In this document: piece after piece, positions 1 through 8,796 of the stretch
Layout of the letters: every line of letters begins with the position of its first letter
Numbering within the stretch: position 1 is the stretch's first letter
Assembly (NCBI GenBank): GCA_910587075.1
Contig: CAJUKE010000008.1
Coordinates: 1-64,000 of the forward strand
Direction of reading: 5' to 3'
Origin: an uncultured Muribaculaceae bacterium
GTDB lineage: Bacteria; Bacteroidota; Bacteroidia; Bacteroidales; Muribaculaceae
Length of the DNA stretch: 64,000 nt
The notes under the pieces: generated by a model
The model's database searches: none
What the model was told of the DNA's origin: nothing
What the model saw: only the letters and a program-made list of their open reading frames with translations
Position numbers and translations under genes: made by a program

Positions 1-135
1 GAGAATTTTTCGAACCGCAAAATTTTTCGGCGATTTTTTTTATTTTTTTTGACCGACCGGCGAACCGACGGGCCTTCCGCGGCGTTATAACCCTTATGGG
101 CCTCGCGCCGGGGACCTCCGTCCCGAAAGCGAGTG

Positions 136-143
136 CAAAATTA
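136..143 (-). promoter_or_regulatory. Leftward Bacteroidota -7 box
   Basis: CAAAATTA on the plus strand reads TAATTTTG on the minus strand, matching the TAnnTTTG consensus. It points out of the window, so it probably serves a gene beyond the left edge. No good -33 element was identified. Confidence 0.35.
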
Positions 144-1280
144 CGCCTTTCCCCGGTTCCCACCAAATTTTCACGCCACTTTTTTTTCGCGAAAAACGCG
201 ATTTTTATGTTTTTCGGCATAATTACGCGGCATAAACGCCCCGGCTCCGCGCCCACACCATATTATATAAAATAAAGGGGTCAAATAACAACGGGGAGAA
301 AGATCCAATAACAAAAAAAAGAAGGACAACGGAGCCCCAAGCGGCAACCGACAGCCTCCAACACACAAGTTATCCCAGCACGAGACGCTCCAGCGCACGC
401 CCGGAACACGATTGGCCGTATACGCAAAAGCTGGCGCTCAGAATATTAACCAATTTTTAACGACCAACCCCAAGGAAAACAGGCCTCCGAGATTGTTCTA
501 TTTACAAACGGACGGCGGACGGCGGGCAAATACCGCGCCCACGCCGGCTATCGGCCAGCGGGCCAAAACACACCGCAAACAAGAGCACACAGGCAATTCG
601 CGTTCGCAAACCGCAAACACATAGCGATAGAAGGCGGTTCGCATTATCAAACCGACCGCAATCGCAATTTGCAATAGCAGCACACGTTCGAGAATTAACA
701 TCCGCAAAATCACAGACCGAAATAAATTAACAACCGAAAACGAACGATAGCGTAACAAAAACAAAAACAGAGTCAGTCGCACAAGACCCGCCAACCACGC
801 AAAATTAACATCCGCACAGCCACCAATTCATCAAACAAAACTGATTTCAAACAAAAACCACCGCATAGAAATAAATGCGTAATCGCCATTTAACTGTTAT
901 TTACGTTAAGCCTAAAAGCCTAATTATCATATTGGCTGCGCAAATTATCGGAATTAAATCTATAAAACACCATCACTTCCGCAGCCTAAAAACGCCCCAA
1001 GCGCGCCACTCACCACACGGCCGCATCACATCTACAAGGGAACCACGTCCATACCGTCAAAATCTAAATAAACCATTGAAACAAATAAGGAGCACAATTG
1101 TTCAGCAATCCAAACCTTCCGAACTCAATTTGCGAAATGAAACCACAAATTTAGTATCGAGAACGCATTTCAATTAACATCCATAAACTAAATTCACTTT
1201 TACGACACACCTCATTCACAAGTACAAATTCACAATTCACAAATCAAAACACAGCCCTATTAACAAAAATAGCCCCGAAA

Positions 1281-1312
1281 TTTGCGAATCTAAAAAATAC
1301 TTTTTACATTTG
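1281..1312 (+). promoter_or_regulatory. Promoter of the helix-turn-helix gene
   Basis: TTTG at 1281-1284 and TACATTTG at 1305-1312 are separated by exactly 20 bases, matching the Bacteroidota -33/-7 promoter. The start codon at 1428 lies about 115 bases downstream, leaving a moderately long leader. Confidence 0.65.
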
Positions 1313-1427
1313 CAACACCGAACAAAACCCCAAAAGACACAAAAAACAGCACAGACACCCCGTCAGCATAACAAACACCACCTTCCAGCGGAAGGACATC
1401 CACCCCACCCCATAAGAAAATACAGAC

Positions 1428-2375
1428 ATGGACCTGGTAAACCGCCTCAAATATTACCTCGACGAAAACAAAATCGCCATATCGCAGTTCGCCGACAAAT
1501 GCCGGATTCCCCGTCCGACACTGTCGCAAATACTTAACGGCCGCAATAAAAAAGTATCTGACGAACTAATCACGAAGATTCACGACGCATACCCCGACTT
1601 ATCAGTGTTATGGCTGATGTTTGGCGAGGGAGACATGGTGTCGCGCCAGAATACGCGAACCTCAGAGGCCGAAAACAACGCCGCTTACGCCGCCAACCAA
1701 GCGCAACACATTGAGGACGACCACTTTTCCGAATCAGAACGGTCTCAATACGCTACACAGGCCGAAGCATCAGAAAAATCAGAAGAGGGGATTGACGCCG
1801 CCGACCGCCCCGAATGGGACAAAAACGACCGCGAAGCGGCCGCCATGAACGCCACGGCCCACCCGGCCGACGGCGCCTCGCCAGTTATGACTAGCCAGCA
1901 CGCCGCGGATACGGGGGATGAACCAGGACTCGGTTTCGCGGCGGAATACGAGGAACCCGCCATATACCACTCCCCCGCCCCCCATGCCATACAAAGCGAG
2001 GATAGCGCTGCGAACCACGCCTTCGGAAGCTCGATATACGGCAACGGAAGCACCACGTTCGGCTCTCAGGCGACCGCGCCCACGCGGCCTGAATCGCAGT
2101 CACAAGGGCGAGATAACACCAAAAACGACAAAGACGAGCCACGCCAGCCTCGGGAACCGGGATCAATCGTATTCATAAACACCAACCCGCTGGAGACACC
2201 CAGTCAGGCAAAAAACAAGGAGGAAACAAACCGCGGCGATGCGAACACCGCCACCAGGCAAGAAAAAGAAAGCGCCAAAACATTCGCCGTGGCCGCCGCG
2301 GCAGGAAAAAAAATAACCAACATAGTTGTATTCTACTCCGACAACTCATTCCAATCCTTCTCCCCCACCGAGTAA
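1428..2375 (+). CDS. Helix-turn-helix (XRE-like) regulator with long disordered linker
   Basis: A 315-residue protein. Residues about 5-60 form a lambda-repressor-like helix-turn-helix, with FADKCRIPRPTLSQILNG as the recognition segment, so DNA binding is expected. Residues about 75-280 are a low-complexity stretch rich in Ala, Glu, Asp, Thr and Asn that looks disordered. The last 30 residues form a separate hydrophobic/aromatic motif ending in NIVVFYSDNSFQSFSPTE. I believe a similar HTH-linker-tail layout occurs in other Bacteroidetes regulators, but I recall no known function. The gene stands alone behind its own promoter and converges on the ybbR block across a shared terminator. No effector domain is visible, and target genes cannot be inferred from position. 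Confidence 0.8.
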   Translation: MDLVNRLKYYLDENKIAISQFADKCRIPRPTLSQILNGRNKKVSDELITKIHDAYPDLSVLWLMFGEGDMVSRQNTRTSEAENNAAYAANQAQHIEDDHFSESERSQYATQAEASEKSEEGIDAADRPEWDKNDREAAAMNATAHPADGASPVMTSQHAADTGDEPGLGFAAEYEEPAIYHSPAPHAIQSEDSAANHAFGSSIYGNGSTTFGSQATAPTRPESQSQGRDNTKNDKDEPRQPREPGSIVFINTNPLETPSQAKNKEETNRGDANTATRQEKESAKTFAVAAAAGKKITNIVVFYSDNSFQSFSPTE

Positions 2376-2405
2376 ACGCGACGACAACCAGCACACAAAA
2401 ACGCG

Positions 2406-2438
2406 AAAGCCGCGGACAGTCAGACCTGCCGCGGCTTT
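2406..2438. terminator. Bidirectional terminator hairpin
   Basis: Perfect 10-bp arms AAAGCCGCGG (2406-2415) and CCGCGGCTTT (2429-2438) lie between two convergent genes, so the hairpin can serve both the regulator and the ybbR block. Flanking A and T stretches are short. Confidence 0.75.
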
Positions 2439-2515
2439 GCCGTATAACCGAATTCAATAATCCAAAACGTCCAGCCCAGGCTCAACACCGAAAGCCGCAG
2501 GCACCAAGGAATGAA

Positions 2516-3499
2516 TCAATCGCGCTCGATAACATACTCGACAGCCGAAGGGGAAACCTGCACATTCCTGTAGTAAGTGGGAACCACCCCCACCCTCACA
2601 GGAAGCTCGGGAGCCTCGCCCGCGGCAACGCCGCCAGCCGAAGGGTAATCGACAAACGCCCGCACCGCGGAATTATCCTTGCTGTAGAGGCTCTTCGGCA
2701 TCAGGAACGACACCTCCACCACCGAGGGGAAAGGCACCAGCCTGTGCCCCTCCGGCGCGTCGACAACCTGCAGCTCCACCCTGCGCGTCTTGCTGACGAG
2801 CGGTTCGACAGGCACCGACAGCCTGACCGACGACGGAATAGCCCGCATCCCCTCGGGAACCACGAGCCTCGCCTCCACCACCGCAGAGTCCGACAGATCG
2901 CGGAGCACCACAGGCGCGGTGCGCAGCTCGGCCACAGAGTAAATCTCTTTTGAATTAGAAAAAAGCATCACAGAGTCAGGCTCCATCGTCACCGCGCCGA
3001 ACTGGATGAACTGCGGCTTGGTATGCGCCTCCACATCCACCTCGACCCGGGTCAGCACCCCCGGATTCCGCGTATATTCCAGATTCAGAGAGTCAGGGCG
3101 AACGGCCAGAATCGTGGCCGTGGGACCGAAAGCGCTCCTCACCGACGAGTTAAGCTGGTTGACGGAATACATCAGCGAATGATCGCCCGTCTTCATAAAA
3201 TCATCATAACCGAGCCTCAGCTGCGGCAGACCGCCCCAGGCGAACTTCACCAGGGAGCTCTCCTTATCCTTGACCGTCACATTCACAGTAGCCGTCACAC
3301 CCGAGATAATCGTCACATCCTCCGGGAAATCAACCAGCGTGACCGGCAGACGGAAGTCGCGCTGCACCTCGTCGTTAAGCGCCATAAGGAACCAGAAAAC
3401 CGTCGAGATCAGCAGGAACACAAAAAAAGTCAGGGCGTTGCGCCCCGTCGCGGAGCGCAACCCCCTTCTCAAATCATCGTAACGTTGCCTAAGGGACAT
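2516..3499 (-). CDS. YbbR-like (CdaR-type) domain protein
   Basis: A 327-residue protein with an N-terminal membrane anchor (about residues 23-42, FFVFLLISTVFWFLMALND) followed by extracytoplasmic beta-rich repeats typical of YbbR-like proteins. In Firmicutes YbbR/CdaR regulates the diadenylate cyclase CdaA. In Bacteroidetes the homologue commonly sits beside yajC and nusB, as here, and its role is not settled. It is the last gene of the leftward nusB-yajC-ybbR group, 89 bases after yajC. In Bacteroides a coaE gene often follows, but none is present here because the next gene is the convergent regulator. Identification is by domain layout and neighbourhood. Confidence 0.82.
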   Translation of the reverse strand: MSLRQRYDDLRRGLRSATGRNALTFFVFLLISTVFWFLMALNDEVQRDFRLPVTLVDFPEDVTIISGVTATVNVTVKDKESSLVKFAWGGLPQLRLGYDDFMKTGDHSLMYSVNQLNSSVRSAFGPTATILAVRPDSLNLEYTRNPGVLTRVEVDVEAHTKPQFIQFGAVTMEPDSVMLFSNSKEIYSVAELRTAPVVLRDLSDSAVVEARLVVPEGMRAIPSSVRLSVPVEPLVSKTRRVELQVVDAPEGHRLVPFPSVVEVSFLMPKSLYSKDNSAVRAFVDYPSAGGVAAGEAPELPVRVGVVPTYYRNVQVSPSAVEYVIERD

Positions 3500-3588
3500 A
3501 ACCTAAAAGAACGTTGAGAAAAGTCAACAAAGCCCGCGCCGCGGCAACCCGGCACCCGGGCGGCCGCGGCGCGGCAAGCCCATACGGC

Positions 3589-3924
3589 TCAGGCGTTGCC
3601 CTTGGCGGCCTGCTGCTCCTGGGCGTCGGAAGCCGAAGGATAAACAGAGCCCTTGTCAATCTTGATCTTCACGCCGTCGGCGATGGAGATAATGAAAGCG
3701 TTCTCCTTCACCTCGCAGATACGGCCATAGATGCCGCCGGCAGTGATTATGTTGTCCCCCTTGGCCAGAGCGTCGCGGAACTTTTTGATTTCCTTCTGCT
3801 TCTTCTGCTGCGGACGAATCATAAGGAAGTAGAAAATCGCGATCAGCAGCACGATCATGATCATCGAAGACCAGCCCCCGGCATCGCCGGTACCAGCCTG
3901 AAGAGGGATAAGATTCTGTAACAT
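3589..3924 (-). CDS. yajC: Preprotein translocase subunit YajC
   Basis: A 111-residue protein of usual family length. One membrane helix (about residues 18-36) is followed by the characteristic FLMIRPQQKKQKE segment and a small basic cytoplasmic domain with the GDNIITAGGIYGRI motif. YajC associates with SecDF-YidC at the Sec translocon. The gene lies between nusB and the ybbR-like gene on the same strand, a common Bacteroidales order. Confidence 0.95.
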   Translation of the reverse strand: MLQNLIPLQAGTGDAGGWSSMIMIVLLIAIFYFLMIRPQQKKQKEIKKFRDALAKGDNIITAGGIYGRICEVKENAFIISIADGVKIKIDKGSVYPSASDAQEQQAAKGNA

Positions 3925-3987
3925 ATCTTGAAAAATTAATTAATGAACAAATAGTAAAAACCGGGAGAGACGCGTTGCCCGAAAGGC

Positions 3988-5418
3988 TCACTTATTTATA
4001 ACGCCAGTCTCCTTGAGGTAGTTGGTGATGGAGAAGAGCATACCGTTGACGAACTGGCCGCTGCGGGGCGAGCTGTAATAGTTCGCGATCTCGACATACT
4101 CGTTGATAGTGACCGGCACAGGAATCGACGGATAGTGCACCAGCTCGGCGATAGCCGCCAGGAGCACCACGATATCCATAAACGCCAGACGCTCGGGATC
4201 CCACTGCGACCCATTGACAAAACGGTCGATATACCCGCGGAACTCCTCGCGCCCGCGCACGGCGTGCATAAACAGGTCTGGGCCGAAACGTCGGTCGTCG
4301 TCATCCTTGAAGAACGGGAGCAGCTCGATGTCGCGGTTACCCTTCGAGCCCATCTGCTTGATGGTCTTGATAGTGAACGTGCCCATAATCGCCAGGTCGT
4401 CGTTCCAGTAGACCGACTTCGCCTCAAGCGCCTCGGCCAGAGCGTCCGACGGGAACACCACCGACTTCAGCAACTGCCGCCAAAGGTCGCAGTCGGAAGC
4501 CAGCGTCGCGGGCTCCTCGGAGCGCATATACTCCTGGTACACCTCTGAAGCGCGGATCTTATCCATCAGGTCCTTGACAAGGAAGAAATCCTCCTCCCAC
4601 CCCACGGGATGCTTCTTGAGATACTCCACCATATCGGGATTCTCGCGGATAGCCGCCACATAGCGGTTGTCAACGAAACGCGTGTTCGGGTTCAGATCCT
4701 CGGGCGAAGGGCAATACTTCTCCTTCGCGGCCTCCAGGCGCTCAAGCTCGTAGTCAGTCACAGCCACCGGCAGGTAAAGCAGCGCGTGGTAGAGGTCGTA
4801 AGCCTTGCGGAGCGACTCCTCCAGCGACTTCGAAGCCGAAGCCAGCGAGCCGCGCACATCGACGAACTCCTCGATCGTGCGCACCGCCATATCGACCCCC
4901 TCGCGGAAACCGGCGACAGTGAAATTCGGATTCTTCCTCGCGGCCTCAAGCACCACGGCGTCCTTGGCCACAACCGTGTTGAGCACCACGCTCCAGAAGC
5001 GGGCCTCGTCGGCCATCTCCGGCTTCTTCTTTTTCTTGAAATCGGTGAAAACGGCCGACTGCGTGATCAGCCCGTAGAGACGCGTGAGAGCCGGATCGAA
5101 ATCGGCTATAGACTCGGAACCCTTCGCGATCAGGTCGCGCACGGCCAGATCGGAGCTCAGCGCCTTGGCGAGCTTGTTTTCCGAAAGCATGTTGGAATAC
5201 TTGAGCGCGTCCATCGGCGACGAGGCACCAGGGCCCTTCACATTGTAGCCGGAAAGCTCAAGGATAAGCAGCAGCAGATCGTGGTAGAGCGAAAGAGCGT
5301 ATTTTCCGTCGCGCGTATCCCTTGCGGGGGTTGTCACAACTTGGAAATCATTGCGTGTCAGCAGATAGGAATACAGCATCTGCACGACTTTAATCCTTAT
5401 CAAAATTCGATTTACCAT
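3988..5418 (-). CDS. nusB: Transcription antitermination factor NusB, extended form
   Basis: NusB binds boxA RNA with NusE (S10) and supports antitermination of rRNA operons. The C-terminal 130 residues hold the recognisable NusB helical domain, including VPVTINEYVEIANYYSSP followed by a G-x-F-VNG-x-L motif. The protein is 476 residues, whereas bacterial NusB is usually about 140 and Bacteroides versions about 310. The extra N-terminal part is mostly helical and charged and contains no domain I recognise. The start MVNRILIRIKVVQMLYSYL resembles a first NusB helix, so the extra sequence appears to be inserted within or duplicated around the fold. A promoter box lies 68 bases upstream and yajC follows. 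Confidence 0.88.
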   Translation of the reverse strand: MVNRILIRIKVVQMLYSYLLTRNDFQVVTTPARDTRDGKYALSLYHDLLLLILELSGYNVKGPGASSPMDALKYSNMLSENKLAKALSSDLAVRDLIAKGSESIADFDPALTRLYGLITQSAVFTDFKKKKKPEMADEARFWSVVLNTVVAKDAVVLEAARKNPNFTVAGFREGVDMAVRTIEEFVDVRGSLASASKSLEESLRKAYDLYHALLYLPVAVTDYELERLEAAKEKYCPSPEDLNPNTRFVDNRYVAAIRENPDMVEYLKKHPVGWEEDFFLVKDLMDKIRASEVYQEYMRSEEPATLASDCDLWRQLLKSVVFPSDALAEALEAKSVYWNDDLAIMGTFTIKTIKQMGSKGNRDIELLPFFKDDDDRRFGPDLFMHAVRGREEFRGYIDRFVNGSQWDPERLAFMDIVVLLAAIAELVHYPSIPVPVTINEYVEIANYYSSPRSGQFVNGMLFSITNYLKETGVINK

Positions 5419-5485
5419 CTTCTTGTCACTTGCTTGTATCAGAGGTTGAGTGGCGCCCCGCCACGGCAGGGCGCAAAATCCGACG

Positions 5486-5493
5486 CAAAGTTA
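5486..5493 (-). promoter_or_regulatory. -7 box upstream of nusB
   Basis: Reads TAACTTTG on the minus strand, a perfect TAnnTTTG match, between thiL and the nusB start at 5418. No clear TTTG -33 element lies at the standard spacing. Confidence 0.5.
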
Positions 5494-5608
5494 CGAAATA
5501 ATCCGGGAAACGCCACGCGAAACCCGGATTATTTGAATCTTCAGCCCGCCGGAGCACGGCGGACACGCGTCACAGAGTACGATACCGGGCGACCCCGGCA
5601 CCAGCGGC

Positions 5609-6739
5609 TCACGACTCGGCGGGAGGCTCAGTTGTCGTCGAGGGGGACGCATCCTCCCCGCCATCCACCTTGGCGACCGACGGCGACTCAGCCGCATCGG
5701 ACACAAGCGCGTTCCAGCCCTGCGCGCGCAGGGGAATCTCCCCGCCGTCGCGGGTCACCATCGCGCAACCCAGCGAAGGAGCCGTGATATGCCCGATAAC
5801 CTTCACACCGGGCACCTTGCGAATCTCCTCATGGGCGTGGAGCGGCACGGTGAACAGCAGCTCGTAATCCTCGCCGCCGTTCATAGCCGCCGTTACGAGG
5901 TTCATATTCAGTTCCTCGGCCATAACCGCCGTCTGATAGTCGATAGGGATACGGTCCTCGTAGACGCGGCATCCCGCGTCGCTCGCCTTGCAGATATGGA
6001 GCAATTCTGACGACAACCCGTCCGACACATCCATCATAGCCGTCGGACGGATGCCGGCCTTGGCCAGCGCCTCCACGACGTCGCGGCGCGCCTCGGGCTT
6101 GAGCTGCCTTTCGAGCAGATACTCGCGGCCCTCGAAACGGGGCTGGAAATCGGGCTGCCCCGCCGAAGCCACCTTCTCCCTTTCGAGGAGCTGCAGCCCC
6201 ATATACGCGGCGCCCAGGTCGCCCGACACACATATAAGGTCGGTATCCTTGGCGCCCGAGCGGAGAACGGCCCCACCCTTTGGCGCGGAGCCGATAGCCG
6301 TCACCGAAATCATCAGCCCCGACCGCGAGGAGGTAGTGTCACCCCCGACGAGATCGACCCCGTAAACCTCGCACGCGAGCCTGATGCCCGCATACAGTTC
6401 CTCCATATGCTCGACCGTGAAACGGCGCGAGATGGCCAGCGACACCGTAATCTGCGACGGAGTGCCGCACATAGCGTAAATATCGGAGAGATTCACGACC
6501 ACGGCCTTGTAGCCGAGATGCTTCAAAGGCATATATGTAAGGTCGAAATGCACCCCCTCCACGAGGAGGTCGGTCGACACGAGCACCTCCCTGTCAGGCC
6601 CGAAATCGAGCACGGCGCAGTCGTCGCCCACCCCCTTGACCGTCGAGGGTTGACGCATGGTCAGGCCGCCAGTCAGCCTATCAATAAGGCCGAACTCGCC
6701 CAGGGTCGAAATCTCAGTATCCTGCCCCTCCATAATCAA
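5609..6739 (-). CDS. thiL: Thiamine-phosphate kinase
   Basis: ThiL phosphorylates thiamine monophosphate to thiamine diphosphate in the cytoplasm. Family motifs are visible in order: VSTDLLVEGVHFDL near residue 60, VGGDTTSS, DVSDGLSSELLHI and GGEDYELLFTVP. The 376-residue length is slightly above usual because of an acidic, Ser/Pro/Thr-rich C-terminal tail of about 30 residues that is probably disordered. The start overlaps the pnp stop by 4 bases (ATGA type), so the two are translationally linked. An in-frame ATG two codons downstream is an alternative start. Confidence 0.95.
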   Translation of the reverse strand: MIMEGQDTEISTLGEFGLIDRLTGGLTMRQPSTVKGVGDDCAVLDFGPDREVLVSTDLLVEGVHFDLTYMPLKHLGYKAVVVNLSDIYAMCGTPSQITVSLAISRRFTVEHMEELYAGIRLACEVYGVDLVGGDTTSSRSGLMISVTAIGSAPKGGAVLRSGAKDTDLICVSGDLGAAYMGLQLLEREKVASAGQPDFQPRFEGREYLLERQLKPEARRDVVEALAKAGIRPTAMMDVSDGLSSELLHICKASDAGCRVYEDRIPIDYQTAVMAEELNMNLVTAAMNGGEDYELLFTVPLHAHEEIRKVPGVKVIGHITAPSLGCAMVTRDGGEIPLRAQGWNALVSDAAESPSVAKVDGGEDASPSTTTEPPAES

Positions 6740-7557
6740 AGGCGCGCTACGAGTTCGTGTACGAGCATCTTGGTCACAGGCTCAGCCGTCTTCGCGGCCA
6801 TCTGCACCTCCTCGTGGGTGGGCACCTGGGTTACATCCTTGCCTCCGAGGTCAGTGATCACGGAAAGCCCGAACACCTCCATGCCGCCGTGGTTGGCCAC
6901 GATAACCTCCGGCACCGTCGACATCCCGACAGCGTCGCCGCCGATGATGCGGAAATACTCATACTCGGCCGGAGTCTCGAACGTCGGGCCGGTGGTGCCG
7001 ACATACACGCCGTGCATCAGGCGGATACCCTTCTCCTGGGCGATATCGTCGGCGATCTTCACCATACGCTTGCTGTAAGCCTCGGTCATGGCGGGGAAAC
7101 GCACGCCCAGCTCGTTGTAGTTCTTGCCGCGGAGCGGGTTCTCGGGGAAGAGGTTTATATGGTCCGTGATAACCATCACGTCGCCCACGCGGAACTCCTT
7201 GTTCATACCGCCTGCCGCGTTCGACACCACGAGAGTCTCCACGCCCAGGGCGCGCATCACGCGCACGGGGAAAGTGACAGTCTTCATATCATACCCCTCA
7301 TAGTAGTGGAAACGGCCCTGCATGGCCATGACGCGCTTGCCGGCGAGGGTGCCGAATATGAAATTACCGCTGTGCCCCTCTACGGTCGACACCGGGAAAT
7401 TGGGAATCTCGGAATAAGGGATCACCGTCTTATCCTCAATAAGGTCGGCGATCGGGCCGAGACCCGTGCCGAGAATAACAGCCACCTTGGGCATGTCGGC
7501 TACCTTGGAGCGAAGGAACTCCGCGGTCTGGTTGATTTTTTCTAACATTGTGTTCAA
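6736..7557 (-). CDS. Purine-nucleoside phosphorylase
   Basis: A 273-residue enzyme of the trimeric PNP family that splits inosine and guanosine with phosphate to base and ribose 1-phosphate. Visible motifs include the phosphate-binding VILGTGLG near residue 28, SNAAGGMNKEFRVGDVMVI, and the base/ribose site GPTFETPAEYEYFRIIGGDAVGMSTVPE. The motif pattern fits purine nucleosides rather than 5'-methylthioadenosine, but specificity is inferred. It is co-transcribed with thiL (4-base overlap) and lies 93 bases downstream of lpxK. Confidence 0.93.
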   Translation of the reverse strand: MNTMLEKINQTAEFLRSKVADMPKVAVILGTGLGPIADLIEDKTVIPYSEIPNFPVSTVEGHSGNFIFGTLAGKRVMAMQGRFHYYEGYDMKTVTFPVRVMRALGVETLVVSNAAGGMNKEFRVGDVMVITDHINLFPENPLRGKNYNELGVRFPAMTEAYSKRMVKIADDIAQEKGIRLMHGVYVGTTGPTFETPAEYEYFRIIGGDAVGMSTVPEVIVANHGGMEVFGLSVITDLGGKDVTQVPTHEEVQMAAKTAEPVTKMLVHELVARL

Positions 7558-7649
7558 GGTATTTTAAGCGGCTTGTGGCGCCGCGAAGTTGAAACGTATG
7601 AAATCAGTCGAAAGTTCGCTGTTCCGGGCAGGCGGGAGTCGTGCCGCCG

Positions 7650-8741
7650 CTACCTTATGGCGTTGAGCAGCGCCTTCTGCAGCTCCAGGTCGAACGAATC
7701 CACATTGTGGGGGTCGAATTTCACAGTCACTGGAAGGTAGAACACGCGGCTCTTGAGTTCCTGCGGGAAATGCGGGTTAGCCATAAGCCTCACGGCGTCC
7801 TTCTCCGTGGTGACGATCAGCCGGCGGTCGCCGGGGAGCATGCCGTACAGGCGCGCAATCGTCTCCATATCGCGCTTCGTGAAATTGTGGTGGTCGGGAT
7901 AGACCTTCACCTTCACCTTGGCCGCAAACCCCTTGACATACTTGACAAGCGGCTTGGGGTTGGCGATTCCCGCCAGCACCATCACCGAGTCCGACGGCGT
8001 GAGCCACGACAGATGGGGAGCCTGTGCCGGAGCCTCCTCGGGAAACAGCGGCACCAGCGCGCCATAGTCGAACGCCGAGAAGAACAGCTTCTGGTAAGGG
8101 AAAAGCTTAAGATTATTCTTGAAGATACGGTACTCAAGCGCCTTCAGTTGCGGCGGGCACTTGGTGACCACCACCATATCTGCCCGGTAGATAGCGTTGT
8201 GCGGCTCGCGCAACCGCCCGTAAGGGAGCAGGTGGTCATAGAAAATCGGATTGTTGAACTCAGTGAGCACCACCGACACCGTAGGCTTGACATATCTGTG
8301 CTGGAAAGCGTCGTCGAGCACGATGAGATTGATCTTGGGGTCAATTCTCAGCATCTCCTCGATGCCAACGCACCTATCCTCGCAGACGGCCACGGTGACA
8401 TCGCGGCCAAATTTGCGGTAGATCTGGTACGGCTCGTCGCCTATATCCTCAGGGGTCGAGCGCCGGGTGGCCAGCACGAACCCCTTGGTCTTGCGCTTGT
8501 ATCCGCGGCTAAGCATGCCGATGTGGTACTTGAACTTCAGCAGGTCGAGCACATACTCCGTATGGGGAGTCTTGCCGGTGCCTCCGGCAACGATGTTGCC
8601 CACCACAACCACAGGCACCCCGAAATCGCGCTGCTTGAGCACCCCCCACTTGAACATAAGGTTCCTCATCCCGACCCCGAGGCCGTAGAGCTTCGAGAGC
8701 GGGAGCAGAACACAGGTCGATAGAAAATTATTTTTCGGCAA
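7650..8741 (-). CDS. lpxK: Tetraacyldisaccharide 4'-kinase
   Basis: LpxK adds the 4'-phosphate to the lipid A precursor at the inner membrane, so this cell makes lipid A. The 363-residue protein has the family P-loop in GNIVAGGTGKTPHTEYVLDL near residue 45, the ILSRGYKR-type segment (here GMLSRGYKRK), and LDDAFQHRYV near residue 148. The N-terminal hydrophobic stretch is the expected membrane-association region. It follows sppA by 55 bases on the same strand. Confidence 0.95.
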   Translation of the reverse strand: MPKNNFLSTCVLLPLSKLYGLGVGMRNLMFKWGVLKQRDFGVPVVVVGNIVAGGTGKTPHTEYVLDLLKFKYHIGMLSRGYKRKTKGFVLATRRSTPEDIGDEPYQIYRKFGRDVTVAVCEDRCVGIEEMLRIDPKINLIVLDDAFQHRYVKPTVSVVLTEFNNPIFYDHLLPYGRLREPHNAIYRADMVVVTKCPPQLKALEYRIFKNNLKLFPYQKLFFSAFDYGALVPLFPEEAPAQAPHLSWLTPSDSVMVLAGIANPKPLVKYVKGFAAKVKVKVYPDHHNFTKRDMETIARLYGMLPGDRRLIVTTEKDAVRLMANPHFPQELKSRVFYLPVTVKFDPHNVDSFDLELQKALLNAIR

Positions 8742-8796
8742 CTGAGGGTTGTTTTAAACAGGCACTTAATTCGGTTATTAAAAACGGCGGGACCGG

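Larger units (their letters stand above)
1..1427. other. AT-rich stretch without a recognisable gene
   Basis: This stretch holds only short open frames that overlap on both strands and have no recognisable domains or consistent codon use. It is visibly richer in A and T than the flanking coding DNA, with many runs of A and repeated CAAA/ACAA words between about 640 and 1330. A leftward promoter-like box lies at 136-143 and the promoter of the regulator gene lies at its right end. It could be a long intergenic region, an old degraded gene, or an island boundary. Confidence 0.5.

Noticed and set aside
171..1177. Open frames of 70-100 codons in the AT-rich left edge
   Set aside because: They overlap on opposite strands, have odd composition and no domain signature, and lack ribosome-binding or promoter context.
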